Part shown: positions 34,370-45,700 of the stretch, one piece after another | How positions within the stretch are numbered: the stretch's first letter is position 1 | Layout: each line of letters begins with the position of its first letter | Assembly (NCBI GenBank): GCA_014529385.2 | Contig: CM043966.1 | Coordinates: 106,219,587-106,283,586 of the forward strand | Source of the DNA: Adiantum capillus-veneris | Lineage: Eukaryota; Streptophyta; Polypodiopsida; Polypodiales; Pteridaceae | Direction of reading: 5' to 3' | Length of the DNA stretch: 64,000 bases | The notes under the pieces: generated by a model | Databases searched by the model: none | The model's input: the letters and a program-made list of their open reading frames with translations, nothing else | Told to the model about the DNA's origin: nothing | Position numbers and translations under genes: made by a program

Positions 34370-37051
34370 ATGTCATTCAATCTCCCTCCACTGCAAGACA
34401 TTACCAACATGCCAAAACGATATCGATTAAACGCTGATTTGGAGCAGGAGTATGCTACTGTGCAACTTGGCACATCGAATCTCAATGCTGCAGATTAGCT
34501 ATGAAGCATTGGGTGCAAGGCAATCAACTTATGGGTTGATAGCCACATTTACCCAGGTGATCCAACGACTAATGCACCATTATCCTTGGTAATGTCACTG
34601 AGCTTCTGCATTTTATTGGAGATGGAAGAGGTGGATTTTTTGGCTACTGCTGGAGATTGTAATCAGCTTTTGTCAATGAAAGGGAAGCAAGTAAGCATCT
34701 CTTGGCTGCCTATTCATCACTACAAGAGAAGTCTGTGAAAGATCTATAGCAAGTTAGAGAGGAATCTAACAAGAAGATGAAGCAACTGAACGATGAGATG
34801 GAAAATCTCAATGAAAAAGTATAGTAACAAAAAAAAGAGCAGGAGCGTCAACTAGACAATTATGTTCAACTACAACACACTTCACGCAATATGCGTTGGG
34901 GAATCGATCATGTCACACACATTCCCTTCGGCTACCACATTCGTAAGCGCAAGAGACAAGCGATGTCCTTGCTATCCTCAAGTGGTGGAGCTTGAAAGAA
35001 ACGTGTCCGTCAAACTTGATAAGAATACTGATGCAAGATTGTGATTTCCTATATGTTCTACAGGTTTGTGTAACGGTAATTCAATATGCAAAAACTTGGC
35101 TCAAATGATCATGGGAATTGATCCCGATGCTCAAACAACCAGACATGCTCTACTGTAGCATATCATCAAGCCAAAGGTGTTGGTTGAGCTACTAGATGAT
35201 CCATCCAACGCTGGCATTGTTAATGTTTTGTGGAAGAAGTATTTCAGTGAGCTAAAGAACATTGTGTCGCCTCAAGAGATGATGGAGGTGTGTGACAGCG
35301 CAGGAATAAGTTTCAAGGCCTATGAAGCTTTGTATAAAAGTGTCACACTCGGTCATTAGACAGAAGGTTTGTTTTGGTTTCTGCCAACGCCTTACAGTGT
35401 CAGTGTTGCAAAAAAAATGCGCCAATAATGATGTTGCAAGCTTGTTGGGCGGATTTCAGTATGTGAAGGATGACATGCCATTAGATGACAACAAATTATT
35501 CCGCTACAATGAGTTCAACAATGTGTATGTTGACTTGTTGAAGCTCCAAGAGTCAATGATAAGATTTTATAGGTTGACACAAGAAGAGTATGATGGGAAA
35601 GTGATATTTGTTATGAAGATTGATGAGTGCCAAGTTGTTAAAGGTCAATGGCTCGAAAGGGTAAGTGTTACGTTGATGAGCATGGCCTTGGTGGGTGTCG
35701 ATGTGGAGCTAAATTCCAATGAGAAGGGAAACACTTGTTTAGGTGTTCAGTCAGAGAAAAATATTTGGTGGCTGACAACTTTTCATCTCCCATATGAGAC
35801 TCTCAAATGATATTTCAATCACACAACAATTGTTGATGTCATTTGACAATAGCAAGAAGGACAGAGATTGCATGTTTCAGGTCTTGGAACGTTCCAAGTT
35901 GAGTGGCATTTGGTAGGAGACTTGAAGGCACTCAAGTGTATGTTAGGGTGCAAGCAAGGTGCAATGACCCTCTTTCCATGCATTTATTGCTACCACAGTA
36001 AAGTCTCAATGGGAACTGATGGCAAGGGTGCAAAGGCCAGCAAGTTGAAAGGTGGTAAGGGTAAGGGAGGCAAAGTTATAGTCAACTCTGCAAAAGGTGT
36101 ACCCACTACACAAGAAGTGGGTAAAGTACTACAACAATGGTTTCAAGGTATCCTCAGTTGTGACCAGCAAGTACCCCCTAATCGAAACATGGATGATCCA
36201 AATTGGGATCCTATTCTTTCAATACCACTGATAAGTGTGCATTTGTGCACCCTTCATTCCCGTCTATGAATTCTTGACAAGTTGTATGCTCCATATTAAA
36301 TATGCTTGGAATATGGAGCCTGCAAAAAGAAGAGAAGAGTGTATATGAGAACTAGAATCTATTCTATCGAGCATTGGTCTACATGGGGGTGCAGTTGAGC
36401 TATCAAAAGACAAGAAGGCGTCTAGAAGTACACAAGATCGCCCTAATAAAGTTTGTATGGGTGGTAGTAAAGCTAGACATTTTCTTTCAAACTATTCAGA
36501 CTCCCAAAGTCCCAATGAGTTTCAGTTGTGGAAAAAGGTGTGTGACATTACCACCTACAAAGGTACTAAAGCAGCCCTAGGAATTAAGTGTGCTCTTGTG
36601 TGGCAGTCTGATGATGATATTTTTCGTCTTCTCGAAAAGGCAAAGCTAACCGATGATGAGATATCCACCCTAAAGTTTGTAATCAATAGTTTTACAGCAC
36701 AAATGGTGGATGTTTGGGGGGAGACATGTGTTGAACATTTGATATTTTCAATCAAAATACATATGTATGCGAAACTAAAGTTTGTTTTTTTTTCAGCACA
36801 TTCTTTTTGCACATAGTGCTTTTTTCCTCGACACTTATGGTTCATTAGGCATTTGGAGCAGCCAAGGGATGGAGTGCTCACACTATCAAGAAAAAGCAGT
36901 GTATTTTAAAAATACACGACATGGAGGTGGAAGAAAAAAGAGCAATGACCTTCGCGAGATGTTCAATTGGTTCTATAGAGTTTTATGTAATGGAATTGGC
37001 CTATTTAATTTGAGAGTAGCGGGAATTAATGAGAATACTTTTGAGAAATGA
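34370..37051 (+). pseudogene. DDE transposase-like gene remnant (RAG1/Transib-like?)
   Basis: The probable start MSFNLPPLQDITNMPKRYRL is followed by a charged coiled-coil region (about 34690-34870) with basic KRKRQAM. Next come a conserved-looking central part (FSELKNIVSPQEMMEV) and a core. The core has, in order: KVIFVMKIDE (candidate acid D, codon 35622); LVGDLKALKCMLG (candidate D, codon 35919) then FPCIYC, a CxxC; CTLHSRL then ILDKLYAPY (about 36250); and YGSLGIWSSQGME (candidate E, codon 36872) with TRHGGG...SNDLREMFNWFYR after it. The last block resembles the catalytic-glutamate region of RAG1/Transib transposases, and the CxxC after the second acid also fits. At least two frame changes and several stops break it. 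Another cut-and-paste family is possible. Confidence 0.4.
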
Positions 37052-39000
37052 CTTTGTGAGCATAGCGGGTTAACATAATTGAAGATAGCAACATAATCAT
37101 AGCAATTAGTTAACTTGGCATGAACAATACTTTTGCAAGAGAGAGAATTTAGAGAACATGACAACAGTTGAGGACCGGATTTATGTGGAGCCGGTCTCCC
37201 CTCCAATAGGCATTTGTATTATGATTTCTCCCATTAAGAGAGACTTGTTACAATACAATCTTTGTGTTCCTTGTGACCTAGGTGATGCAATGAAGATGGA
37301 AAGCTTCATGCGTCACAAACATAACATAAACTTGAAGAAAGCTTTAACTATCCCAAGGCTCAGTCCCAAGACCTCAAACACCTTCGAAGGTGGAGAGAGC
37401 TAGTAGGGAATGAGGGTAGGGAAGAGGAAGAAGAAACATTTCGTAGGAAAAAGAATTAGTTCCTCACTTATCATAACTCTTGTTGCTAGCATACATGATA
37501 GCATAGTAATGAAGAAGAAGGAGATGGCAAGCTTAAGCATTGAAGCATGGCTCTTGGTTGGATTTGCACTCCATATCCAACAGTGTTGGCGTAGGCTCTC
37601 AACCTCTACTTGCTTGGAGAAGGAGAGGGAGCTCTTGCACTTTGCATATCACACCATGCGAGTTTTTGTGAGTGTGTGTGGGTGAGTATACCCCCCAAGC
37701 AACCCCCTAGCTTGCTTGGGTCGACCCCCCCTTGTAGCTCATGCTTGAAGCTCATTGGACCCCTCCAGGCCTAGCCAATCATAAGTAGGAGGCATTACAA
37801 GAAGCAAGGGTAGCCTTGAGACAACTGTCCCCCTTTCCCCTTTGAGAGAGAGGGCTAGATAAATGCTAAATCAATTAATTAAATCTCCTAAATTGTCATT
37901 GGACCCCTTGGGTGGCCAACCAATAGGCTTCAGGCACACCATGAGGGCAACATGAGGAGGAACTTGACAAGTGTCCCTTTTGCTTTCTTTGTACCATGCA
38001 TGCCTTGTGTGAGTGTGTGGGTGTTCTCTCTCATCCCCCCTCATGTAGGGCTCTCCCCCTCCTTGTAGGGATTGAATATTTGACTTTTTGACACCTCAAA
38101 CCCCTCATGCATAGGCCCAATTTCCACCACAAGCTTGGCTCTTAAGCACTTTAAGCTTGGGCTGGGTTCTCACCTCCAGTGCAACCTTAGCATCTCAAGC
38201 ATGTCAAGCACCTCAAGAATCTCAATCATTAAGCTCCTCAAGCATCTCAAGAACCTCAATCATCAAGCACCTCAAGCACCTTAGTCATCAAGCATGACAA
38301 GCACCTCGAGCTGGGTCGGGTTCCCGCGCCTCAAGCTCAGTGCTACCTTACCTAAGGTCAAAGGACTTTTACACACATTATTGAAGGTCTTCAATGAAGC
38401 TAACCCTAAGATCTTATGCTCCATTTGTTAGCCTTGCTCTTTGATAGACCATCTCTCATTTGGGCCCCTTTACCATTGGCCCCGTGTTGAGATAGATCTA
38501 TAAGCACATGTCTATATCTTAACACTTGTTCCCATTTATTCTCCCACATTAAGTGATCAATTTAATATGAGAAAATCATTTGGGTTGGCTAGATATTAGA
38601 TATTAGATTTTATGGCATTTTAGCAGGGAGAGAGAGAAAGAAGACAAGAAAACAAAGAAGTTCAAAATGTAGAATAGAAAAAGTGGTTAGCTTGAGGCGA
38701 TCACAATCATATCATGCTTCGAGTGCAAAAGATTGATTACAATGCTGGTTGGAGACAAGGCGGCGTGATGACATGCGTTGGGTGGAAATTTAATTTCCTT
38801 TTGAAACTAACCATTTCTATTGTAAACATGCATTATCATGCAAAGTGATTTGTAAAGGCGACAATTATTAGTCTCATGGATCAAGTTTCATCTATTTTGG
38901 AGTCTCTTTTAAAATTTAGTGATTTTATTGAGTTTTAAAATTTTTTAAAAGTTAAAGTACTATATAATTCAAAACTCATAATTTAAAGTTCATTTCTTGT
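37052..39000. other. Interval without recognised gene
   Basis: Only short frames occur here. There is a degenerate minisatellite of CTCAAGCA(C/T)CTCAAGAAC and CTCAATCATCAAGC units at about 38196-38310. No domain was recognised. Confidence 0.4.
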
Positions 39001-39154
39001 TTGCATATTTTAGAAGATCCTCTCAAGCCCAAACGTACACGCACTCATATCTTGCACAACATGGACGATACACAAGAGCACACCACCATGTACAACGATG
39101 ACACCATTGTCACTGCCAGCACCTCGTACAGGATCCACCGCTTCAAATCCATAG

Positions 39155-39816
39155 CCTCAACCACAAGAACCAGCTCCAAACACCCAACCACTCTCCCAAC
39201 CTTCAACTACAGAGGATCAAAACACCATGCGATAGATTTTTGGTGATCTCCAGCCACTACAGCATGAGAATCGTACACCTCTACCGGATCTCGGACCATT
39301 TGCAGGTCTTAACAAACCAACACAAGAAACAGGACTTGGAGCTCATGCAACGGCAGCAACTGAAGATCAAGCAATGGCATCAACTAGAGATCAAGCAACG
39401 ACAACACCTGAAGCTCAAGCAAACGCAACTACGCCATGGAAATTTCCCCTGCAAATCAAACAAAGGGTGATCAAAGTAATACCCGGTGATCTTGTTTCAA
39501 TAGCACGAGATGCCAAGAGGAGGAAGAGAGAGAGTTAAAAAAGAAAGAGGCAACAGATAGAAAAGCACAAAAATTACATGAAGAACAAAGAAGACAGAGA
39601 GAGCAGGAAGAATGGCAGAGAGCCGAGGCTGAGAGATCCCACTTGCCTAATTTACAAGCACGAGCAGAGGCCGAGAAGAGAGAGAAAGAGGATAGGGCTC
39701 ATGCCGCCCAACAAGCAAAGGCTGGGAGCTCCAAACCTTCAAAAATTCCTCAGAGAGAAAAACAATGTGCGAAAAAGAAAAAGGACAAGCTCACACCTGA
39801 AGAGCAACAAGCCTAG
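39155..39816 (+). pseudogene. Charged coiled-coil N-terminal part of the H3-fold gene
   Basis: One frame gives a Pro/Thr/Gln-rich stretch (LSQPSTTEDQNT, then FAGLNKPTQETGLGAHATAA) up to about 39535. The adjoining frame 39535-39816 gives 93 residues rich in E, K, R, Q and A (ATDRKAQKLHEEQRRQREQE, AEAEKREKEDRAHAAQQAKA, KLTPEEQQA). The pattern suits a long helix or coiled coil. It ends at TAG 39814 where the frame slips into the segment leading directly to the histone fold, so both were probably one protein. Confidence 0.5.
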
Positions 39817-40190
39817 AAGAGAGGAGTAAGAAGTATAAAAATGACCCTCCTCAATGGGCCAAACAAGCGGCTCCTCCACCACCACCAACAGCGCAGAAGA
39901 AAAGGTGATTAAAGCCTGGAACAATTGCTCTACATGAGATCTGCAAATATCAAAAGAGCACAGAGCCAATAATACTAAAGGCAGCTTTTCCTCGCGTGGT
40001 AAGAGAAATAATGGATGAATATTTAGATCAGTTACATGTATCCAGTGTACGGCTCTTTTGGCTTTACAGGATGCCGCAGAGGACATTTTGGTGCAGTTGG
40101 TCTAAGATGGTGTATCTTGTATGGTGCATGCAAAGCGACTTATATTATAAAATACAGATCTAGCTCTAGCGCTCAGTCTGAGGAATGAAG
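39816..40190 (+). pseudogene. Histone H3-fold domain, frameshifted
   Basis: After a linker (NDPPQWAKQAAPPPPPTAQ) and one TGA at 39906, the reading is KPGTIALHEICKYQKSTEPI, then FPRVVREIMDEY. After one frameshift near 40046 it becomes TALLALQDAAEDILVQLV, then CMVHAKRL and TDLALALSLRNEG. This follows histone H3 from the alpha-N helix through alpha-3 (PGTxALxEIxKYQKST, FxRxVREI, ALQxAAExxLVxL, HAKR). Two further stops lie within the last part. Canonical H3 has a short conserved tail of about 40 residues. Here the tail is replaced by the long charged region upstream, more like a divergent variant such as CENH3. No intron is evident. The original role is unknown, and in this state it cannot give a full product. 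Confidence 0.8.
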
Positions 40191-40356
40191 GGTGCCTCCA
40201 TAAGAATTAGTTTTCCCATGTAACCTATGTTTATGAGATTTGTAATCTTTTGATATAATATAAACAACTCGATTTTCTCTCATTCCGTGTAACTCTAATA
40301 GTTAATTGTGTACTTTCTATTGTTGAAGTATTTGAATTAATCAAGTAGTTAGATTT

Positions 40357-40733
40357 CACCTCCTCGACCATCCAAGCACCCATCTGACGTGGGACACCTA
40401 CCAGTGAATATTTTGTGAAATGGAGCCGTTTTGGGTGCGTACGGAGGCTGTGGGACGACCAAAAGCCACGACGATGACCAATGATGCGGAAGGGCCAAAA
40501 AAATGTCCTATGCGCTACGGGCGTGCATGGGGCAATTTTGACTTGGGTGCAAAATTACCCCATGCGCGCCGTGGCGCACAGGGTATTTTTCTGGCCCGTT
40601 CCACATCGTTGGTCATCGTCGTAGCTTTTGGTCGTCCCACGGCCTCTGTACGCACCCGAAACGGCTCCGTTTCAAAAAATATTCATCGGTAGGCGTCCCA
40701 TGTCATACGGGTGTTTGGATGGTCGAGGAGGTG
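40357..40733. mobile_element. Foldback MITE, 377 bp
   Basis: Two arms of about 183 bp (40357-40539 and 40551-40733) are near-perfect inverted copies around an 11-bp spacer. The ends read CACCTCCTCGACCATCCAA and its complement. The ORFs in it are mirror artefacts of the palindrome. Target duplication was not resolved. It probably inserted into the larger TIR-bounded element after that had arrived. Confidence 0.85.
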
Positions 40734-40849
40734 TGAACGCGTTGAAGAAAAAGATTTATTGGCCAATATGTGCAATAGAAAAAAAAGTGCATGAAGTGAC
40801 AAACAAAATGTAGAAGAAAAAATTATTGTATATTGCTCTGGATATTACA

Positions 40850-42348
40850 TCATGGCTGGTTGATTTTCTTGTAAATTACATCTTTTGGTATAGGGCGAAT
40901 GGCCGACTTGACACAAAAAGTTTTGACAATCTCCTCTGGGTTTGTCACCCCTTGACCGAGGCTTAAGGCACAATGGGAGAGGAATGACCCAGGGTGCTTT
41001 CCTGTAAAGGCATACAATGTGGCCTCTCGATCCACCAAGATACACTTGTGAGCATTAAGGGTAAGGGAATCTTTAGTAAGGATGGCACTTAATGCCTTGC
41101 ACTTGAGAAGCTCCACAGAACCATGCTTGGAGAACTCTGTGTGTGCAACTCGAAGAACAGATGGCCAAGGTAGTGCCACAAGGAGCTGTCTCTACCCATA
41201 GGATTGTTGCGTGAACCTCCAGTACGCATTGCAAACTTATCAACATGGTATGCGGTCTACAAAACATTTTAAACGACTTCAACACTTGCTATAGGAAACA
41301 ATTTACTATTGATAAAGTTAAAAGTGGATACCTCAGTTTCCTTATCCATCTCTTCAAGAGTTTTCCTTGTAAGGTCGATGCTAGAGCGATCTTCTCCACC
41401 CATAATGATCAGCAGTTTGTGTGGAAGAAAAGCGCTTTCCGGGATGCTTTCATAAAATGAGGCACATGATTTGATTTCCATAAGTGTGTTTGCCACGGTT
41501 TGTACCAAATTCTGTTCGTTTTCACTAGGGAGGAATGAGAGGCTTGGTGGAAGACCTTGGTCTTCAAAATCAATTTGAAAGTTGACCTTCTCTTGCCTTC
41601 CACTGGGATATTTCATGCCCGCATAGATAGCGAGCACTGAGAGTGACTCATCTTCTCCGAGTCCTAGTGTCTTTGCAATGTCATCAAGGAACACGAAATG
41701 ACGACCATCCACCACCACTGCATGCAAAGTGAGAATTTGGAGGCGAGGATCTTCTTCTAGCACCTCGTCTCCCTCTATCATCCCATCTTCCTCCTTAGTG
41801 GAGCTGGGATCTTGCAAGAGGACAAGTGCCATGGATGCTTCAGCCTACTCATCAACCTCTTCAATAAATTCATTTGATTCCTCCACAATGGTTACAGGAG
41901 GTTTATGGTCGGCCTTTTCCTTTGATTTTCCCTTCTCCATGCCCTCAAGCACAAGCAATACCAGAACCATGTCCCAAGAGATGAATTGGGTGCCTATGCA
42001 GCCCATGCCCAAGTCTATCAGGTCATCCTCATCCTCTGTCCTGTAGTCCCGCTTAGTAAACCCTTTTATAAACCTCAACAAGTGATAGTGAAAGTTTTTG
42101 TCGGCCACATAGAGGTGTTTGAGAAAATCTAATGGCAACCACGCCATGTTGGATCCCTCAAAGACTATTGCATATTCTTCCACGTGCTCCATCATGTAGT
42201 CAAGAAAGCTTTGGAATCCCTCTACATGAAGGTTAGCAGGGGCATGCATGTCGATCGTCCCCTCAAACACACTGACTAGTTCATGTGTGCGATCTGCAAG
42301 TCCTATCTTTTGTCATTGTGTGAGAAATGCATCAAAAGATGTTGCCAT
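40850..42348 (-). pseudogene. Unknown two-exon gene, broken
   Basis: The ATG at 42348 (MATSFDAFLTQ) is followed by one frame of about 340 codons to 41332, interrupted only by TGA 42313 and TAG 41845. Readable parts are NLHVEGFQSFLDYMMEHVEE, LKHLYVADKNFHYHLLRFIK, VVVDGRHFVFLDDIAKTLGL and LPHKLLIIMGGEDRSSIDLT. A donor (GAG|GTATCC) at 41331 and an acceptor (TTTTGTAG) at about 41269 remove a short intron. Exon 2 (AYHVDKFAMRTGGS) continues after a frameshift near 41180 as HTEFSKHGSVELLKCKALSA to AIRPIPKDVIYKKINQP. The long open stretches with so few breaks show a real former gene. I recognise no family. Confidence 0.55.
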
Positions 42349-42686
42349 GGGTCTGTTCGCGAAGAAGATGGGAAGAGAGCTGAAAGCTTGTGTTTTGTGA
42401 ATGTGAGAGATGAAGTTTAAAACCTACAAAGTGACTTTTATACTCAATGTAACTTTTTTAAAGCACTTAAAATTAACATCAATTTAACTTAAAACTATAA
42501 TTATAAACAAAATCACGCGCCAACCATTGAAAGACACCAACATTGAAAGTCTTCACGCTCGAAACTAAAAAACTTGCATATTTCAAACTTAATCTTGAAA
42601 AAATTAAAAATGAGATAGAGATTCAAAATGCCATATGTATTAATGGGAGCGAAATCGTTTTAATTACAAGCTTTTAGATTAGTACA

Positions 42687-43941
42687 TCACGGCAAACCAA
42701 TGTTTTTACACAGAAAGCTCTTCTCTTTTCTGGAACGAACAACCTTTTCATTGATTACAAAAACATATTGATTGGGCAAGGTATATCTAAGATTAAGATA
42801 CTCGCGAAGGTGACTGAGATTCCAGTCGTTATTCACCGAGATGTCATGCAGTGCATTATTGTGGAGGCATATTTGCAGATCAATTAGTTCTCTAGGAGCA
42901 ACATCAGAGTCTAGTGCCTCCCATTCTCCCTTCGTCAACTTCCATCTTCTGTAGGAAAAGACAATTGACAAGCTTTGCTTCGCAATATGGTATCTGCACA
43001 CCACATACTCAACAACTACAGAGCACTTGATTGTATCTCCCTAGTGGTTGACCACCTTACTCTGCCATCCAACTGCAAGGAAAATGTTGATCGCACCTTT
43101 CCCCTTTGCAAGTCCACATTGTTGGTGTCATGTGAACACTTTGCAGTCGAAAGATAAACACGAACACATGAAGGGACATAAACCAAGTTAGGGAAGCTTT
43201 ATGGGAACCATAGGTGCACTTCATTGTGGCTGAATACACATCCGCCTCGATTCTCCTTTTGGTTGTTGTGATCAAGGCACTATTAGGCTTAGGCCATTCC
43301 GTACTCTACAAGGTTGGTGGATGAACTGGAGAAAGATTACCATACCTAGTTTGCCTAGGCGTTACATAAGTATGGTTATAAAAAAAAATGTCCCGTGAGA
43401 CAAGCTCCGCGGATGGACAACCAGCATAGAGCAGCTTGCCAAGGTCAACGTGGATGGCCTCAAAAGTTCCTGTGAAGGACTCTATTGGCTCCCACTCTAC
43501 AAAATCAGATGGGATTACATCTGCAAACATGAACAAGCAATGAAAGCCTTATAGAGATCAAAGCAATATATACAACAGAAATACAAAATATACAATCTAA
43601 AAAATTGACAGAGGAGTGAAATTACAGTTTGCAAGAAACCTCGATGGAGCCATTGTTGTCTCTAGCTTCACTTGTGAAGCAACATACACATGTTGCACCT
43701 TTGCAAGATGCTTTCCATCATGGGTTTTCTTGAACTCCATGATCCTTCCCTTCCAATGGTTTACTCAAGAAGCCATGTGTCTCCTTGAGACCTTGTGTGC
43801 ACCTCTTGAGCTGGGCTGCATTGTCACCCACATCAATCGTTTGAACTCCATCGTCACCCAACATCCACTGTCGTCTTGTACATTGCTGCATGAAATGGAG
43901 TCAACGACACTCCTAGGTTGTCGAGTACTTGATGATGCCAT
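42687..43941 (-). pseudogene. Unknown multi-exon gene remnant
   Basis: A possible start is MASSSTRQPRSV at 43941. Exon-like blocks: about 43625-43941 (shifted frames, ending MAPSRFLAN); 43345-43521 after an acceptor TTTGCAG (IPSDFVEWEPIESFTGTFEA, then LLYAGCPSAELVSRDIFFY); and 42687-43140, one open frame of about 150 codons (NNVDLQRGKVRS, YHIAKQSLSIVFSYRRWKLT, RELIDLQICLHNNALHDIS, LNLRYTLPNQYVFVINEKVV). The gene precedes the unknown gene at 40850-42348 on the same strand, 339 bp away. The two may belong together as element-encoded functions. No family was recognised. Confidence 0.45.
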
Positions 43942-44692
43942 GGAGAATAGTGGCAGAACCTGCAGACAAACACTTATGATTAGAGATTGCACATCCATGT
44001 TCTTAGTTGTATAGAGCAAGATTCTTGATGGTACATAAAACGAAGGATGCCACTTACTGCTATACTGCTCCACCTGCTTGTTGGCTTAATTGGGAAGATA
44101 ATGTTGCAAAGCTTGAGAGGAAAGTAGATCCTCTCTAGAGAGCATAATGGAGAAGGGGCAGGAAACCTGTTGAGGAAAGAAAGAGGGATGATCTAGGAGA
44201 AGAATATGTAGCAGATCTTCAGCTTTAGGTAGAGGTGTTTAGTGAGGCTCATGGAGAAATGGAGAACTTCAGCTTGAGGAGAATGCAGTAACTTGAGGAG
44301 GGAAAGAAGGTTCAAACTTCTGCTGCAGAGCTTTTGGGAGGGAAACCTGAAAAGAAGGAAAGAGAAGCAGAGCTTTTGGGTGGGAAAACTGAAAGTGAAG
44401 TGAGAGATGGTACAGTAGAGAGAGAGGGAGAGAATGATCAACACATTTTTGGAGGGACCCCTTTTTAGGAGAGAGGGGGGAGAAAATGACAGCCACTAGA
44501 GAGAGAAAGTATTGGTTTTTACTTCACTATTTAGAGAAAAGTTCATTTTTTGAATTTATAAGAGATTTTCTCTTTGTATTTTATAAACGAGCACAAGTTT
44601 GACCACTTACTTTTAGGACCTGCCATACCCACCATTTCAGTCCACATGGCATCCACCCATTTGCCCCTTCCATAATCTCCTTTTTAATCCCA
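43942..44692 (-). promoter_or_regulatory. Pyrimidine-rich leader of the right-end genes
   Basis: On the minus strand this is CT-rich with a repeated CCCAAAAGCTCTGC motif (about 44310-44390) and lies between the right TIR and the first probable ATG. It mirrors the CT-rich leader inside the left end. Confidence 0.3.
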
Positions 44693-44736
44693 TGGCAAAT
44701 AAAGAGGGCCCCTTAGACCCCATTCCGTTCCTAATG
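44693..44736 (-). repeat. Right terminal inverted repeat
   Basis: The inverted partner of 33535-33578. Confidence 0.7.
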
Positions 44737-45059
44737 TTTATGTGCTTTGTCATTTCCATGTGTGCTATAGATTAGCGCATCATTTTTGGTGATGTTGAGA
44801 TAATATTTAGATTAGGAATACCTTTTAATTTTTTTGAAGCCATTAGGGAGTGAGTGTATTTTATTTTATTGGAAGTGGGTACCTTTTTTTATTGAATAGG
44901 AAAAGGGAAATACAAGGGCACAAGGGAGCAAATGGCAAGCATGAGGTGAATACAAACCATGGAGGATATAGAGGAGAGAGATGTCGTGCGCCAGCAGTAG
45001 CTGCACATACATAGAGAGATTTTTTGTTGCAAGGTGATCCAAATGAGCCTTTGGTAGGC

Positions 45060-45143
45060 TTGGTCTTCTTCTTCTCTCTCTCTCTCCCCCTCTCTAGGCC
45101 TATCTCGTGCTCGTCTGTAGACTTAAAGAGAGGAGATGAAGAA

Positions 45144-45201
<58 letters not shown>

Positions 45202-45330
45202 GAAGCAATGGAGACTATACGTTTCAATGTGTTGGCTTGATAAGGGTCTTAGTCTCTTTCTCACTGCTCTTTTTGCGCAAGGAGTCTCTCTCTCTCTATC
45301 TCCCTCTCTCTCTCTCTCTCTTCGGTTTGT
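45060..45330. repeat. (CT)n-rich microsatellite tract
   Basis: Several CT runs, the longest at about 45155-45198. Confidence 0.93.
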
Positions 45331-45700
45331 CTACAACACTTCAACAGTTCATCCAGTTGGAGCTGATGCTGATAAGGGGAGGAGGGGGGCAGTAGAACGT
45401 GCATGCGATTGACTGAGGAGGAGGTTTAGTCCGATGTGAAGGGGCGACTGTCATGGCTTGCAAGTGATTGTCGAAACAACCAATCCAGGAAGGGGACTGC
45501 AAACGGCCCTCAAGGTCAGGTGATGCATGATGGGACACAAAACTAGGTGGAGGACTGGGATGATGCAGATGAGCGGGAAACATGGCTACATATGCGCATC
45601 AAGGACAAGGGATGCATGGTGCGACAAGGTGCGAGGTGCTGGAGATATTTTGTTTGCATGCATCACAGGAGTTAGAGCATGAGGTAGGGGCGGGGGCGAG

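Larger units (their letters stand above)
33535..44736. mobile_element. Candidate 11.2-kb DNA transposon with 44-bp terminal inverted repeats
   Basis: The left end 33535-33578 and the reverse complement of the right end 44693-44736 match at 38 of 44 positions. The shared outer sequence is CATTAGGAA then GGAATGGGGT and, further in, CCTCTTTATTTG. Inside, the left third carries a plus-strand transposase-like remnant. A histone-H3-fold gene remnant follows. The right third has two minus-strand gene remnants. Both ends have pyrimidine-rich leader-like DNA pointing inward. Outside the left end is gypsy and gag-like debris. No clear target duplication is visible. The alternative is two unrelated copies of a small repeat in opposite orientation around chance gene debris. 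The boundaries are seen; the single-element reading is inference. Confidence 0.5.

Noticed and set aside
38196-38310. Possible CRISPR-like array
   Set aside because: The short CTCAAGCA units are contiguous and degenerate, without unique spacers; a plant minisatellite.
40420-40813. ORFs of 90 and 61 residues
   Set aside because: They lie in the arms of the foldback MITE and reflect the palindrome.
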